DNA from: Burkholderia sp. Ac-20365
GTDB taxonomy: Bacteria; Pseudomonadota; Gammaproteobacteria; Burkholderiales; Burkholderiaceae
Length of the DNA: 64,000 nt
Direction: 5' to 3'
Assembly (NCBI RefSeq): GCF_017104715.1
Contig: NZ_JAAGPI010000013.1
Span: 1-64,000 of the forward strand
Each line of letters opens with the position of its first letter. Within the stretch, counting starts at the first letter, position 1. The position numbers were made by a program, and so were the translations under genes. The notes under the pieces are model-generated. The model was given only the letters and a program-made list of their open reading frames with translations. It had not been told where the DNA came from and did no database searches. Of the stretch, positions 37,285 to 45,173 are shown in pieces.

Positions 37285-38592
37285 TCAGGCTTGATCGGCA
37301 GGGGTTGGTGCTTCTGCTGGACGCGCATCGGGGGCGATGACGTTGACCTTCGGCGCCCATTTGCGCTGGAGCAGCACGACCGTGCTCGTTGCGCCGACCA
37401 GCAGGAACACGAAGATCGCGCGCATCGGCAGTTCATAGTTGCCGCCCACATGCAGCAACCAGCCCGACAGGCTCGCCGATACGCCGCCCGCAAGACTGGT
37501 GGCGACCTGCTGCACGCCGGTGTTCAAACCGACGGCCTGCTTCGGGATCAAGGTCAGTTTGACGAGTGCGAGGTTGTTCGCGGTGACGAGGCCGAGCAAC
37601 GATAGCGACAGCACATTCCAGAACAGTGCTGTTTGCAACGAGGTCGCATACGCGCCGAGTAGAACAGTCGTTCCACCCATAAACCCGGCCACAATGAACG
37701 ACTTGCGCACGATCACAGCGTCGTTGCCACGCGCGATGATTCTGTCCGCGGCCCACCCCGCGATAGCGGCGACGATTGCAATGCCCGCGAAACTGAAGAA
37801 GGTGTAGAGGCCGGATTTCTCCAGAGAAAGTCCGCGTTGCTCGACCAGATATGCGGGCATCCAGGTCATGCAATAGAAGGCGAAATAGCTGTAGCAGAAG
37901 TTGTTGATCAATCCGCCCCAGACAACCGGACTTGCCAGAAGATTTTTCAGCGGCACCGATGACGCGCGCATGACGGCTGTTTTGAGTTCTTCCCGGGACG
38001 GGTAATCGTTTCTCAGCATCAAGAGCCATGGCACCAGCCAGATCAGTCCAACGAGTCCCGTCGCAATGAACATGACTTGCCACGAATACGTCACGATCAT
38101 CCATGCGGCAATCGGCGCACCGAGCGCGGGCCCCATCTTGCCGCCAATCGAAAAGATGCCGAGTGCGGTGCCTTTCTGTGTCTCTTCGAAGTGGTCCGCA
38201 AGATAACGATAGGTCGCGGGAATGACGATCGATTCGGCGACGCCGATCAGAAGACGCATGACGATCAACGCCGATAGTGTCGTCACGACGCCCGTGGCTG
38301 CCGCGGCTATACACCAGAGCAGAAAGCAGATCGCGTAAGGCCACTTCACGCCATATCGGTCGACGAGCCAGCCCATCGGCATCTGAAAGAGACCATACGA
38401 CCAGAACACCGCCGAATTGAGCCAGCCGCGCTCGACGTTCGTCAGCGCAAACTCATGAACGAAACTTCTGTCGGCGAGTGCGGAAGACAGGCTCGTGCGG
38501 TCGACGAACGAAATCAGAAGCCCTGCCGCGAGAAGGACCAGAATGCCCCACGGGTTCTCGGCCCTTGAATGCTTCAGTGGATTCGCTGCCAT
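37285..38592 (-). CDS. MFS transporter, ACS type, copy 2
   Basis: 435-aa carrier closely resembling the one at 28515. The same features recur: SFVDRTSLSSALAD, FFWSYGLFQ replaced here by VFWSYGLFQMPMGWLVDRYG, and the FCYSYFAFYCMTWMPAYLVE loop region. AGGA precedes the ATG at 38592; the longer frame from 38733 has no site. It lies 159 bp upstream of the chemoreceptor on the same strand. Having two paralogous carriers in one regulon may mean two related substrates, or uptake and efflux of one. Confidence 0.9.
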   Translation of the reverse strand: MAANPLKHSRAENPWGILVLLAAGLLISFVDRTSLSSALADRSFVHEFALTNVERGWLNSAVFWSYGLFQMPMGWLVDRYGVKWPYAICFLLWCIAAAATGVVTTLSALIVMRLLIGVAESIVIPATYRYLADHFEETQKGTALGIFSIGGKMGPALGAPIAAWMIVTYSWQVMFIATGLVGLIWLVPWLLMLRNDYPSREELKTAVMRASSVPLKNLLASPVVWGGLINNFCYSYFAFYCMTWMPAYLVEQRGLSLEKSGLYTFFSFAGIAIVAAIAGWAADRIIARGNDAVIVRKSFIVAGFMGGTTVLLGAYATSLQTALFWNVLSLSLLGLVTANNLALVKLTLIPKQAVGLNTGVQQVATSLAGGVSASLSGWLLHVGGNYELPMRAIFVFLLVGATSTVVLLQRKWAPKVNVIAPDARPAEAPTPADQA

Positions 38593-38731
38593 AGACTTCC
38601 TGAGATAAGGCTCGCTGCGCCGGGTTGGCCATGAAGGCGCGCGTCGAGACGCGCCGGACCAGGGGAGCGATCCATAGGGACATAGCCTACAGAAGTCGCG
38701 AGCGGTTGTGTCGATTGAAAGCGCGCAATGC

Positions 38732-38764
38732 AAAATGGCGACCCGCTGTAAGGGTCGCCATTTT
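38732..38764 (-). terminator. Terminator of the outer-membrane barrel gene
   Basis: AAAATGGCGACCC and GGGTCGCCATTTT form a perfect 13-bp stem with a 7-base loop and A/T ends. It lies 22 bp after the stop codon of the barrel gene at 38787 and could work in both directions. Confidence 0.8.
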
Positions 38765-38786
38765 CGATGCTCGATAACGCTGCCGG

Positions 38787-39770
38787 TCAGAAATGGATTT
38801 CGGCCATCAGCATCGGCGCCGACGTAATAGTGCCGGCGGTTTCGCTGGTTGGCGTGCCGTACATGTGATGCCAGTATTCATAGCCGACACCCGCATAGAC
38901 CGCACGAGGATGACCGGCGAACGAGCCGAGATCCGCGAGCAGCGACACGCGCGTGAGGAATTCGGTTGTCGTCTCGACGCCGAAGCCGTCCTTGCCTTTC
39001 GGGCCCGTCACGCTCGCAAAGCCGCGGAAAATAAAGGGAACGGGGCCGGCCCTGAACGGAAAGAGCCATGAGCTTTCGACGTGCCACGCAGTATGGAAAT
39101 GCACGTCCACGCCGGTAATGCCGTTGTGATTGCTTTCAGTACGCGCGCCTGCCGTCAGATTCAAAAAGCCGCGCGGCAATGCGAACTCGATTGTCGGGCC
39201 GAATACGAGCATACGCGCGCGCTCCGCGTACGAATCGTTCTTCGAGCCGAACTCAAAGCCGCCTGTGAAGCCGACATCGCGAATGATGCCGATGCCAACG
39301 GGCTTTCCGAGAATCTTGCCGGCGCTCAGTTCGACGCGGCCGATGCTGTAGACCTCCTGCGCTCCACCCGACGACGGTCCGCCCGCTTCGGGATTCGCTG
39401 CATTGGAGACGAGGTAATCGACATTGAATGCGTAGCTGCCGAAGCGGAAGCCGCCCGTCGTCGTGAGATAGCCGATGTTCTGCACGATCTTGCTGCTCAT
39501 GCCCGGATAGTGAAAGTCGTTACCGTAGCGGTAGCCGATATACGTATCGTTCCACGACACGGGCGGCTCGCCGGGTTCTTCGCCTGACTTCAGACTCGGT
39601 GCGGTGAGCGGCGCAACCGCATTAGCCGGTGTCTGCTGCTTTTGCGGCGCATCTTGTGGCGCCGACGTGGCGGGCGCGGTGTAGACCTCCGCGAAACTGG
39701 ATTGGTTCAGGCAACAGAACATGGCTGCGCCAACAAGCGAGGCGCGCAAAGCTACCGGTATGTGTTTCAT
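38787..39770 (-). CDS. Outer-membrane beta-barrel protein (Tsx-like)
   Basis: 327-aa protein with a signal peptide ending after QSSFAE (about residue 28), a Pro/Ala/Thr linker to about residue 70, then alternating amphipathic strands beginning WNDTYIGYRYGNDFHYPG and ending in AEIHF, a terminal aromatic typical of barrels. The early W-N-D...GYRY pattern recalls nucleoside-channel Tsx-type proteins, but I hold only the barrel assignment firmly. The ATG at 39770 follows CGGAGAC. Its promoter carries copy e of the shared regulon element, divergent from porin 2. Probable substrate channel of the regulon. Confidence 0.78.
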   Translation of the reverse strand: MKHIPVALRASLVGAAMFCCLNQSSFAEVYTAPATSAPQDAPQKQQTPANAVAPLTAPSLKSGEEPGEPPVSWNDTYIGYRYGNDFHYPGMSSKIVQNIGYLTTTGGFRFGSYAFNVDYLVSNAANPEAGGPSSGGAQEVYSIGRVELSAGKILGKPVGIGIIRDVGFTGGFEFGSKNDSYAERARMLVFGPTIEFALPRGFLNLTAGARTESNHNGITGVDVHFHTAWHVESSWLFPFRAGPVPFIFRGFASVTGPKGKDGFGVETTTEFLTRVSLLADLGSFAGHPRAVYAGVGYEYWHHMYGTPTSETAGTITSAPMLMAEIHF

Positions 39771-39886
39771 GTCTCCGTCCAATGTGGATTTGTTATCAAC
39801 CCCGCTTTTCGGCTCTCGATCCAGCCGCCCCGCCAACTCGTCGTTCAACGAATCAACATGGAAAAATGGTGTCGCGGTGTGAACAA

Positions 39887-39940
39887 ATACTATTGAACGT
39901 GTCGACGTTTGCCTTTACACAAAAATCAGATTCGCTGGCA
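39887..39940 (-). promoter_or_regulatory. Regulon element, copy e (barrel promoter)
   Basis: Read on the minus strand: left half TGCCAGCGAATCTG, two bases, right half TTTTGTGTAAAGG, then 19 bp to TAGTAT. The left half is identical to copy c, which faces the other way 52 bp further on. Confidence 0.72.
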
Positions 39941-40005
39941 TTTTTGTGCGATGAGTTCAGACGCTGCGTCCAAAGACGGTGTTAAAAAAAATGCCAGCGA
40001 ATCTG
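39927..40005. repeat. 19-bp inverted repeat made of two back-to-back operators
   Basis: Bases 39927-39945 and 39987-40005 are perfect inverted repeats (core GCCAGCGAATC) separated by 41 bp. They are the left halves of regulon elements e and c and lie between divergent genes, so I read them as paired operators rather than a terminator. Confidence 0.75.
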
Positions 40006-40045
40006 TGTTTTGTGTAGGGACGTGCGGGCGCTTCAAACCTATTCT
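39992..40045 (+). promoter_or_regulatory. Regulon element, copy c (porin 2 promoter)
   Basis: Left half TGCCAGCGAATCTG, two bases, right half TTTTGTGTAGGGA, then 19 bp to TATTCT. Closest to the consensus of the five. The porin start lies 337 bp downstream, so the mRNA would have a long 5' leader (about 40052-40382) in which I see no credible gene. Confidence 0.75.
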
Positions 40046-40382
40046 TGCTCTCACAAGACAATGCGTCCGGCGACTCGAAGCGTGTCGAGGTTGCCGGTGA
40101 GCGAAGTCAACAGGAGACGCTATTGCCCGGCCATGCCGACCCAGTCAACGCTGTCGCTTTGCACTCGCTGCGAGGCGTTGAACCCGTTCTGTCTCCTTCC
40201 ACTTCTCTACGAACCGGAAACGCGCTCCGCCAGCAAAACCGGTCGTCTCGCCGCGCAGCAGCGCAAGCGACGCAATCAGCTCTACGAATTTAATCAACTG
40301 AACCGCATAGCTGGGTTTTCCATGAGTCGCGTGCTCGCGGCGATTCGGCTGGTTCCAGAAAAAGAAGCTGTCCGGAGACGAA

Positions 40383-41408
40383 ATGAAGAAGCTGATCGCT
40401 GTTGCATCAGGCGTTGCATGCATGTGCGCCGCCGACATCGCCTTTGCGCAATCTGCCGTCACGCTGTATGGCGTGATCGACAATGGGATCGAGTATCAGA
40501 ATCCGGGTTCGGGCGCCGTGACGCGCGCGGAGTCGGGCGGACTGTTCGCGAGCCGCTATGGCTTGAAGGGCAGTGAGGATATCGGTGGCGGCCTGCATGT
40601 CAACTTTCAGTTGGAGCAGGGCTTTTCGGGCGTGACGGGCGCGGCTTCGAACTCTGCGGCAGCCTTCAACCGGCAGGCATGGGTCGGCATGTCGGGCAGT
40701 TTCGGCGAAATGCGTTTCGGGCTTCAGAACACGCCGCAATACATCTTCATGAACCCCGAGCTCGACCCGCTTGCCGTGATGAGCATCGCTTCGCCGATGA
40801 ACAACTTCAACAGCCTGACCGTGCGGGTCAACAACGCGATCTCGTACTTCACGCCGACTGTCTACGGACTGACTGCGCAGTTCATGGTCGCCATGCGCGA
40901 TTCAACGACGAAGCCAACCAACGGGTTGCAGTTCTATAACGCGGCTGTCCGCTATGTGAACGGACCGTTCCGCGCAGCGGCTGGCTACGAGCAGGCGGCC
41001 AATGCAGCGGGTACGTCGATACTGAAGATTTTCAATGCCGGTGCGTCTATGGGAGTAGGGGCGGCGCGCTTCTATCTGGCGTATCACACGGAACGTCAAA
41101 CCGACAACAGCACGAAGCGCGACGTCTACGAAGCATCGGGGTCGTATCTGTTCGGCCCCGCCGATATGCTTGCGTTGATGTACGGCTATGCGCACGATCG
41201 AACGGGGCAGGGCAACAACGCGCAGCAAGTGGGTCTTGCTTACGAACACTTTCTTTCAAAGAGGACGACGCTGTATGCGTCGGCGGGGTTCATCCAGAAT
41301 CGCAACCAGGCCAAATTCACGCTGAACGGCACGGCCTATACGGGCGTAACGGTTGCGCCCGGCAACGATACTCGCGGCATCACGCTTGGCATGGTGCACA
41401 CGTTCTGA
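40383..41408 (+). CDS. Trimeric porin 2 (Gram-negative porin family)
   Basis: 341-aa general porin, the same length as porin 1 and largely collinear with it. It has the same N-terminal barrel strand SAVTLYGVIDNGIEYQ, the shared AHDRTGQGNNAQQVGL segment and a C-terminal phenylalanine. The signal peptide ends after IAFAQ (about residue 20). CGGAGACGA precedes the ATG. Divergence is concentrated in surface-loop-like stretches, suggesting different solute preference. Regulon element c is upstream and the AraC regulator gene is directly downstream. Confidence 0.93.
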   Translation: MKKLIAVASGVACMCAADIAFAQSAVTLYGVIDNGIEYQNPGSGAVTRAESGGLFASRYGLKGSEDIGGGLHVNFQLEQGFSGVTGAASNSAAAFNRQAWVGMSGSFGEMRFGLQNTPQYIFMNPELDPLAVMSIASPMNNFNSLTVRVNNAISYFTPTVYGLTAQFMVAMRDSTTKPTNGLQFYNAAVRYVNGPFRAAAGYEQAANAAGTSILKIFNAGASMGVGAARFYLAYHTERQTDNSTKRDVYEASGSYLFGPADMLALMYGYAHDRTGQGNNAQQVGLAYEHFLSKRTTLYASAGFIQNRNQAKFTLNGTAYTGVTVAPGNDTRGITLGMVHTF

Positions 41409-41591
41409 CGCAGGAACGCGGGTGACGTAGAGGCGTGCGGGTAAATCGCAAGTGACTGCGCGCGCAACGGTGTGGGAATATGGAGAGCAACGTGGAGACG
41501 GTAAATCAAGCAGATCGGCACCGCGAGGTGCTGAGTTGCTGAAATGACGATGGCGGCCGATTCCTGATCGGTCAGCCGTCGGAGAGACATC

Positions 41592-42509
41592 ATGACGTAC
41601 AGTGCGATGGCAAAAGTTCAACCCAGGCTGAACGACAAGGCGAAGCACGCCACCGTTCCGAAGGTCCGTTTGTATGTCGAACGCCCCGAAGAAAAGCACT
41701 GGTTCGTGCATGTCGGGCACGTGACGGACCGCGGCCGCTGGCGCACCGAACCTCACGCGCATCCGGCGTACGGTCAGATCATCTTCGTTCGTGGCGGGCG
41801 CGGCGTGATGAACCTGGAAGGCAGCAGCGTGCCGTTCGAAGGCCCGTGCGCACTGCTGTTGCCGACCGAATGCGTTCACGGGCTCGACTACGAGGTGGAT
41901 GTCGACAGATGGGTCGTGACGATCGAGGTCGCCTATCTGACGCAAGTGAACGCCAAGCTGCATGAATTCATCGAACTGTGGGCCGCGCCCCGGATGATTC
42001 CGTTCCCGGATTCCGCCGACGCAGGCGAGGCGTTCTACAGCCTGATTCAGCGCCTGAAGGACGAAGTCGAGTCGGACGCGGTGGGGCAAGTGGTCGGCAC
42101 GGAAGCCTTGCTGACGACGCTGCTGCTGATACTGCTTCGCGAAGCGCGGCTCGACCAGACGGGCAGCGAGAACGCGACGCGCAACGATATTCGCCTTGTC
42201 GACCGCTTTCGCAAGCTGATCGACCAGCATTACCGCGAGAATCTGGCGCTGCAGGACTATGCGTCGATGATGGCGGTGTCGCTGGTGCAGCTTCGTGCCG
42301 CCTGCGCTTCTGCGACGGAGCAGAGCCCGACCAAGATGATCCACGCGCGCATCATCACGGAGGCCAAGCGCGATCTGATCTTCGGAAACATGTCGGTGGA
42401 GCAGATCGCTTTCGGTCTTGGCTTCGCGGATGCCGCGTACTTCACGCGCTTCTTCCGCCGGGAAGTGGGGCAGGCGCCGAGTCAGTTCCGCTCGGCAGCC
42501 CGACAATAG
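41592..42509 (+). CDS. AraC-family regulator, likely master of the 24-44 kb regulon
   Basis: 305-aa AraC protein. An N-terminal cupin (HAHPAYGQIIFVRGGRG, about residues 55-72) forms the effector domain. The C-terminal HTH pair is visible as LALQDYASMMAVSLVQLRAA and VEQIAFGLGFADAAYFTRFF. Domain order and length resemble PobR/HpaA-type activators of hydroxybenzoate or hydroxyphenylacetate genes. GGAGAG precedes the ATG. It sits between two genes whose promoters bear the shared 29-bp element, and is the best local candidate to bind it. Its own upstream region (41409-41591) lacks a recognisable copy. Confidence 0.88.
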   Translation: MTYSAMAKVQPRLNDKAKHATVPKVRLYVERPEEKHWFVHVGHVTDRGRWRTEPHAHPAYGQIIFVRGGRGVMNLEGSSVPFEGPCALLLPTECVHGLDYEVDVDRWVVTIEVAYLTQVNAKLHEFIELWAAPRMIPFPDSADAGEAFYSLIQRLKDEVESDAVGQVVGTEALLTTLLLILLREARLDQTGSENATRNDIRLVDRFRKLIDQHYRENLALQDYASMMAVSLVQLRAACASATEQSPTKMIHARIITEAKRDLIFGNMSVEQIAFGLGFADAAYFTRFFRREVGQAPSQFRSAARQ

Positions 42510-42547
42510 CCCCTGGCAGGCGCGTCATAGCGCCCAGCTCGAAAAAG

Positions 42548-42601
42548 TACCGGCGAATCCAATTTTTGTGCAAGGACGCACGATTGCAATTCCACTACGC
42601 T
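42548..42601 (+). promoter_or_regulatory. Regulon element, copy d (lactonase promoter)
   Basis: Left half TACCGGCGAATCCA, two bases, right half TTTTGTGCAAGGA, then 19 bp to TACGCT. The predicted transcript would start about 24 nt before the lactonase ATG. Confidence 0.68.
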
Positions 42602-42631
42602 TGGCCTATTTGTTCTCGCTGCTAACTGGTA

Positions 42632-43810
42632 ATGATTCGATCCTCCCAGAGAGACAGGCTGACGCGTTACGGATTCGTCGCTGCATTGACTGCGTTGATG
42701 TCGCTGACGGGGTTGATCGGCGCATGCACGAGCGTCGACACACACTCGAAAGATTCGCAATCCGATCTCGTCTACGTCGGCACGCAAGAGAGCCGGATTC
42801 GCGCGCTGCGCTTCGATACCGCGACGGGCGCGCTGAATGAGATCGGCGTTGTCGCGCAGGGCCCGAAATCGACGTGGGTTTCTGCGCATCCACAACTGCC
42901 CGCGCTCTATTCCGTCGATGACGACAACACGCGGGAAGGCAGCGTTACCGCCTACGCCGTGAACCGCGCGACGGGCGCGCTGACGAAAATGAACGCGGTT
43001 CCCGCTGGCGGCAGCGGCACCACGAATCTGTGGCTGGACGAGCGTGCAACGACATTGCTTGCCGCGAATTTTGGTGGCGGCTCTGTGTCGAGCATCACGG
43101 TCAACGCCGACGCAAGCCTGGGCTCGCTGATATCGACGATCAAGGAGACGGGTTCCGGGCCGAACCGCAGGCAGGCGAGCGCGCATGCGCACAGCGCAGT
43201 GATCGATCCGTCGGGCCGATATGTACTCGTTCCCGATCTCGGCGCCGATCGCGTGTTCATTTATCGCTACGATCCCGCGACGCATGCGCTGCTGGGCGAT
43301 GCCTCGTCTGGTCCGGCTCCGTTCGTCGCACCGGCTGGCAGTGGACCTCGCCATATCGCATTTGCGTCCGATGGAAAGCTTGCCTACCTTCTCACCGAAT
43401 TGTCGGCGGAAGTCATGGTGCTGCGCTGGGACGCGGCGAACGCGCGGCTGACGCTCGTGCAAACGCTGCCTGTCAGCAGTACGTCGTTTCAGGGCGTAAA
43501 AAGCGGCGCTGAAATTGCGCTGAGTCGCGATGGCCGCTTCGTCTACGTGGAAAACCGCGGAGAGAACGAACTGGTGGTGTATCGCGTGAATGCCGGGTCG
43601 GGCACGCTTTCGGAGATGCAGCGCATTTCGTCGGGTGGCGACAAGCCGTGGGGTTTTGCGATTCATCCATCCGGAAAATGGATGCTGGTGGCGAATCAGC
43701 GTAACGGCAAAGTCAGCGTATTCAGCATCGACACCGCAACGGGCATGCTGGCCAACACGGGAGAATCGGTCGATATGCCGACACCTGTCAGCATTGCGTT
43801 CGTGAAGTAA
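42632..43810 (+). CDS. Lactonase-family seven-bladed propeller lipoprotein
   Basis: 392-aa protein of the 6-phosphogluconolactonase/muconate-lactonizing propeller family (PF10282). An N-terminal basic/hydrophobic segment ends in LTGLIGAC, a lipobox-like cysteine at residue 32, so the protein is probably an envelope lipoprotein rather than a cytoplasmic enzyme. Propeller hallmarks include SAHAHSAVIDPSGRYVLVPDLGADRVFIY and GSGPRHIAFASDGKLAYLLTE (quoted only to show blades 4-5, abbreviated: HSAVIDPSG, PRHIAFASDG). It is under regulon element d. It may open a lactone intermediate outside the cytoplasm; activity is inferred. Confidence 0.82.
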   Translation: MIRSSQRDRLTRYGFVAALTALMSLTGLIGACTSVDTHSKDSQSDLVYVGTQESRIRALRFDTATGALNEIGVVAQGPKSTWVSAHPQLPALYSVDDDNTREGSVTAYAVNRATGALTKMNAVPAGGSGTTNLWLDERATTLLAANFGGGSVSSITVNADASLGSLISTIKETGSGPNRRQASAHAHSAVIDPSGRYVLVPDLGADRVFIYRYDPATHALLGDASSGPAPFVAPAGSGPRHIAFASDGKLAYLLTELSAEVMVLRWDAANARLTLVQTLPVSSTSFQGVKSGAEIALSRDGRFVYVENRGENELVVYRVNAGSGTLSEMQRISSGGDKPWGFAIHPSGKWMLVANQRNGKVSVFSIDTATGMLANTGESVDMPTPVSIAFVK

Positions 43811-43930
43811 CAGGCTGGTATCGCGTGACCTTTTGCAGTGCCTTGCAAAGCATTGCAGAAATGCTTGTTTGCGCATGAGCGCGCGGGTGACTAGATTCGA
43901 TGGATATAGTCACGGGCAGGAGCGCGCATC

Positions 43931-44131
43931 ATGTCGATGAGCTTCGTATCGTTGTACCGTCGGGTCATAACGCGGCCGCTGGAATCAATCTTTCAGAAGC
44001 AGCAAACGGCGCCACTGCGCGACGATCCCGAGCGCCTCGAACGGATCGCCACGTATGCGTGCGCGGGCTACTTCAGCATGGGATATACGCTCGAGATGTT
44101 TCATCTGATTGGGGAAGTCGCGCCGGAGTGA
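43931..44131 (+). CDS. Small 66-aa hypothetical protein
   Basis: An AGGAG site 9 bp before the ATG supports translation of this 66-codon frame. The product has a basic, hydrophobic N-terminus (FVSLYRRVITRPL), a charged middle (DDPERLERIA) and a final helix-like part rich in aromatics (YACAGYFSMGYTLEMFHLIG). No domain is recognised. It stands alone between the lactonase gene and the convergent aldo/keto reductase. Confidence 0.5.
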   Translation: MSMSFVSLYRRVITRPLESIFQKQQTAPLRDDPERLERIATYACAGYFSMGYTLEMFHLIGEVAPE

Positions 44132-44159
44132 TGGGCCTGGATCTTTCGAGTGAACATTT

Positions 44160-45173
44160 TTACGGAGTTGGTGCATCGGGTCGAATGAGTTCCAGGCGCC
44201 GAAGTTCCGACCAGAACGCGGACGGAATGTCGACTGCAAAGGTCCGCAGATTCTCGTCGAGCTGTGCAACGCTCCGCACACCCGGAATGATCGTTGGAAT
44301 CGCCGGATGCGCCACCACGAACTGCAATGCGGCTGACTTGAGCGGCACGTCGAATTCACGACACACTTGTTCGATTCTGCGCACACGTTCGAGAATCGCT
44401 TCGGTTGCCGGCGCGTAGTTGTATTTCGCGCCGGGCACGGCGCCGGTCGCGAGAATGCCGCTGTTGTAGCCGCCGCCCACGATCACCGATACCCCTCGCT
44501 GCTCGCACATCGGCAAGAACGTGTCGAGCGCGTCCTGTTCAAGCAGCGTGTAACGGCCCGCCAGTAACACGCAGTCGAAGTCGTTGCGCTCGATCGCGGC
44601 CTCCGCCACGTCGCATTCATTCACGCCCACGCCGATCGACTTGACAACGCCTTCATCACGCAAGCGCAGCAGCGCTTTTGCCGCTCCCGACATCGCCGCT
44701 TCGAAGATCTCGGGTTGACGCGGGCCATGCGTGTAGGCGTCGACTTCGTGAATCAGCGCGATGTCGATATGATCCAGACCCATGCGCTGCAGGCTGTCGT
44801 CGATCGAACGCATTGTTCCGTTATAGCTATAGTCGAAGTGCCATTCGAAGGGCAGTCCGTCGACCCATGGCGTGAAGTCGATCTCCTCACGCTTTCGCGG
44901 TGTCAGCAGCCGCCCGACTTTGGTCGAGAGAACGAACTGATCGCGTGGGTACCAGCGCAGACCCTGGCCGCAGCGCGCTTCGCTCAAGCCGTGTCCGTAA
45001 CTCGGCGCCGTATCGAAGTAGCGGATACCTGCCTGCCATGTGGCTTCGATGAGCGTGGCGGCATCGCTATCGCTCATCGCGCTGAAGAAATTGCCGAGCG
45101 GGGCCGCACCGAAGCCCATCACGGTCGTTTCGAGGCCGGAACGCGGCCATCTTTGTCTCGCTACAGGATTCAT
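44160..45173 (-). CDS. Aldo/keto reductase (D-threo-aldose/L-fucose dehydrogenase-like)
   Basis: 337-aa TIM-barrel NAD(P)-dependent oxidoreductase. The catalytic tetrad is visible: Asp and Tyr in YFDTAPSYGHG, Lys in LSTKVGRLL, His in IALIHEVD. The GFGAAPLGNFF start and overall length match D-threo-aldose 1-dehydrogenases. Its ATG overlaps the stop of the proline-racemase gene as TGATG, so translation is coupled. A longer frame to 45254 would run into that gene. The pairing suggests both act on one hydroxylated or ketonic substrate. Confidence 0.87.
   Translation of the reverse strand: MNPVARQRWPRSGLETTVMGFGAAPLGNFFSAMSDSDAATLIEATWQAGIRYFDTAPSYGHGLSEARCGQGLRWYPRDQFVLSTKVGRLLTPRKREEIDFTPWVDGLPFEWHFDYSYNGTMRSIDDSLQRMGLDHIDIALIHEVDAYTHGPRQPEIFEAAMSGAAKALLRLRDEGVVKSIGVGVNECDVAEAAIERNDFDCVLLAGRYTLLEQDALDTFLPMCEQRGVSVIVGGGYNSGILATGAVPGAKYNYAPATEAILERVRRIEQVCREFDVPLKSAALQFVVAHPAIPTIIPGVRSVAQLDENLRTFAVDIPSAFWSELRRLELIRPDAPTP

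Noticed and set aside
39927..40005. Inverted repeat read as a transcription terminator
   Set aside because: It lies between divergent, not convergent, genes and its arms match three other operator copies elsewhere.
40045..40293. 82-codon ORF in the leader of porin 2
   Set aside because: No ribosome-binding site and no recognisable protein; more likely an untranslated leader.
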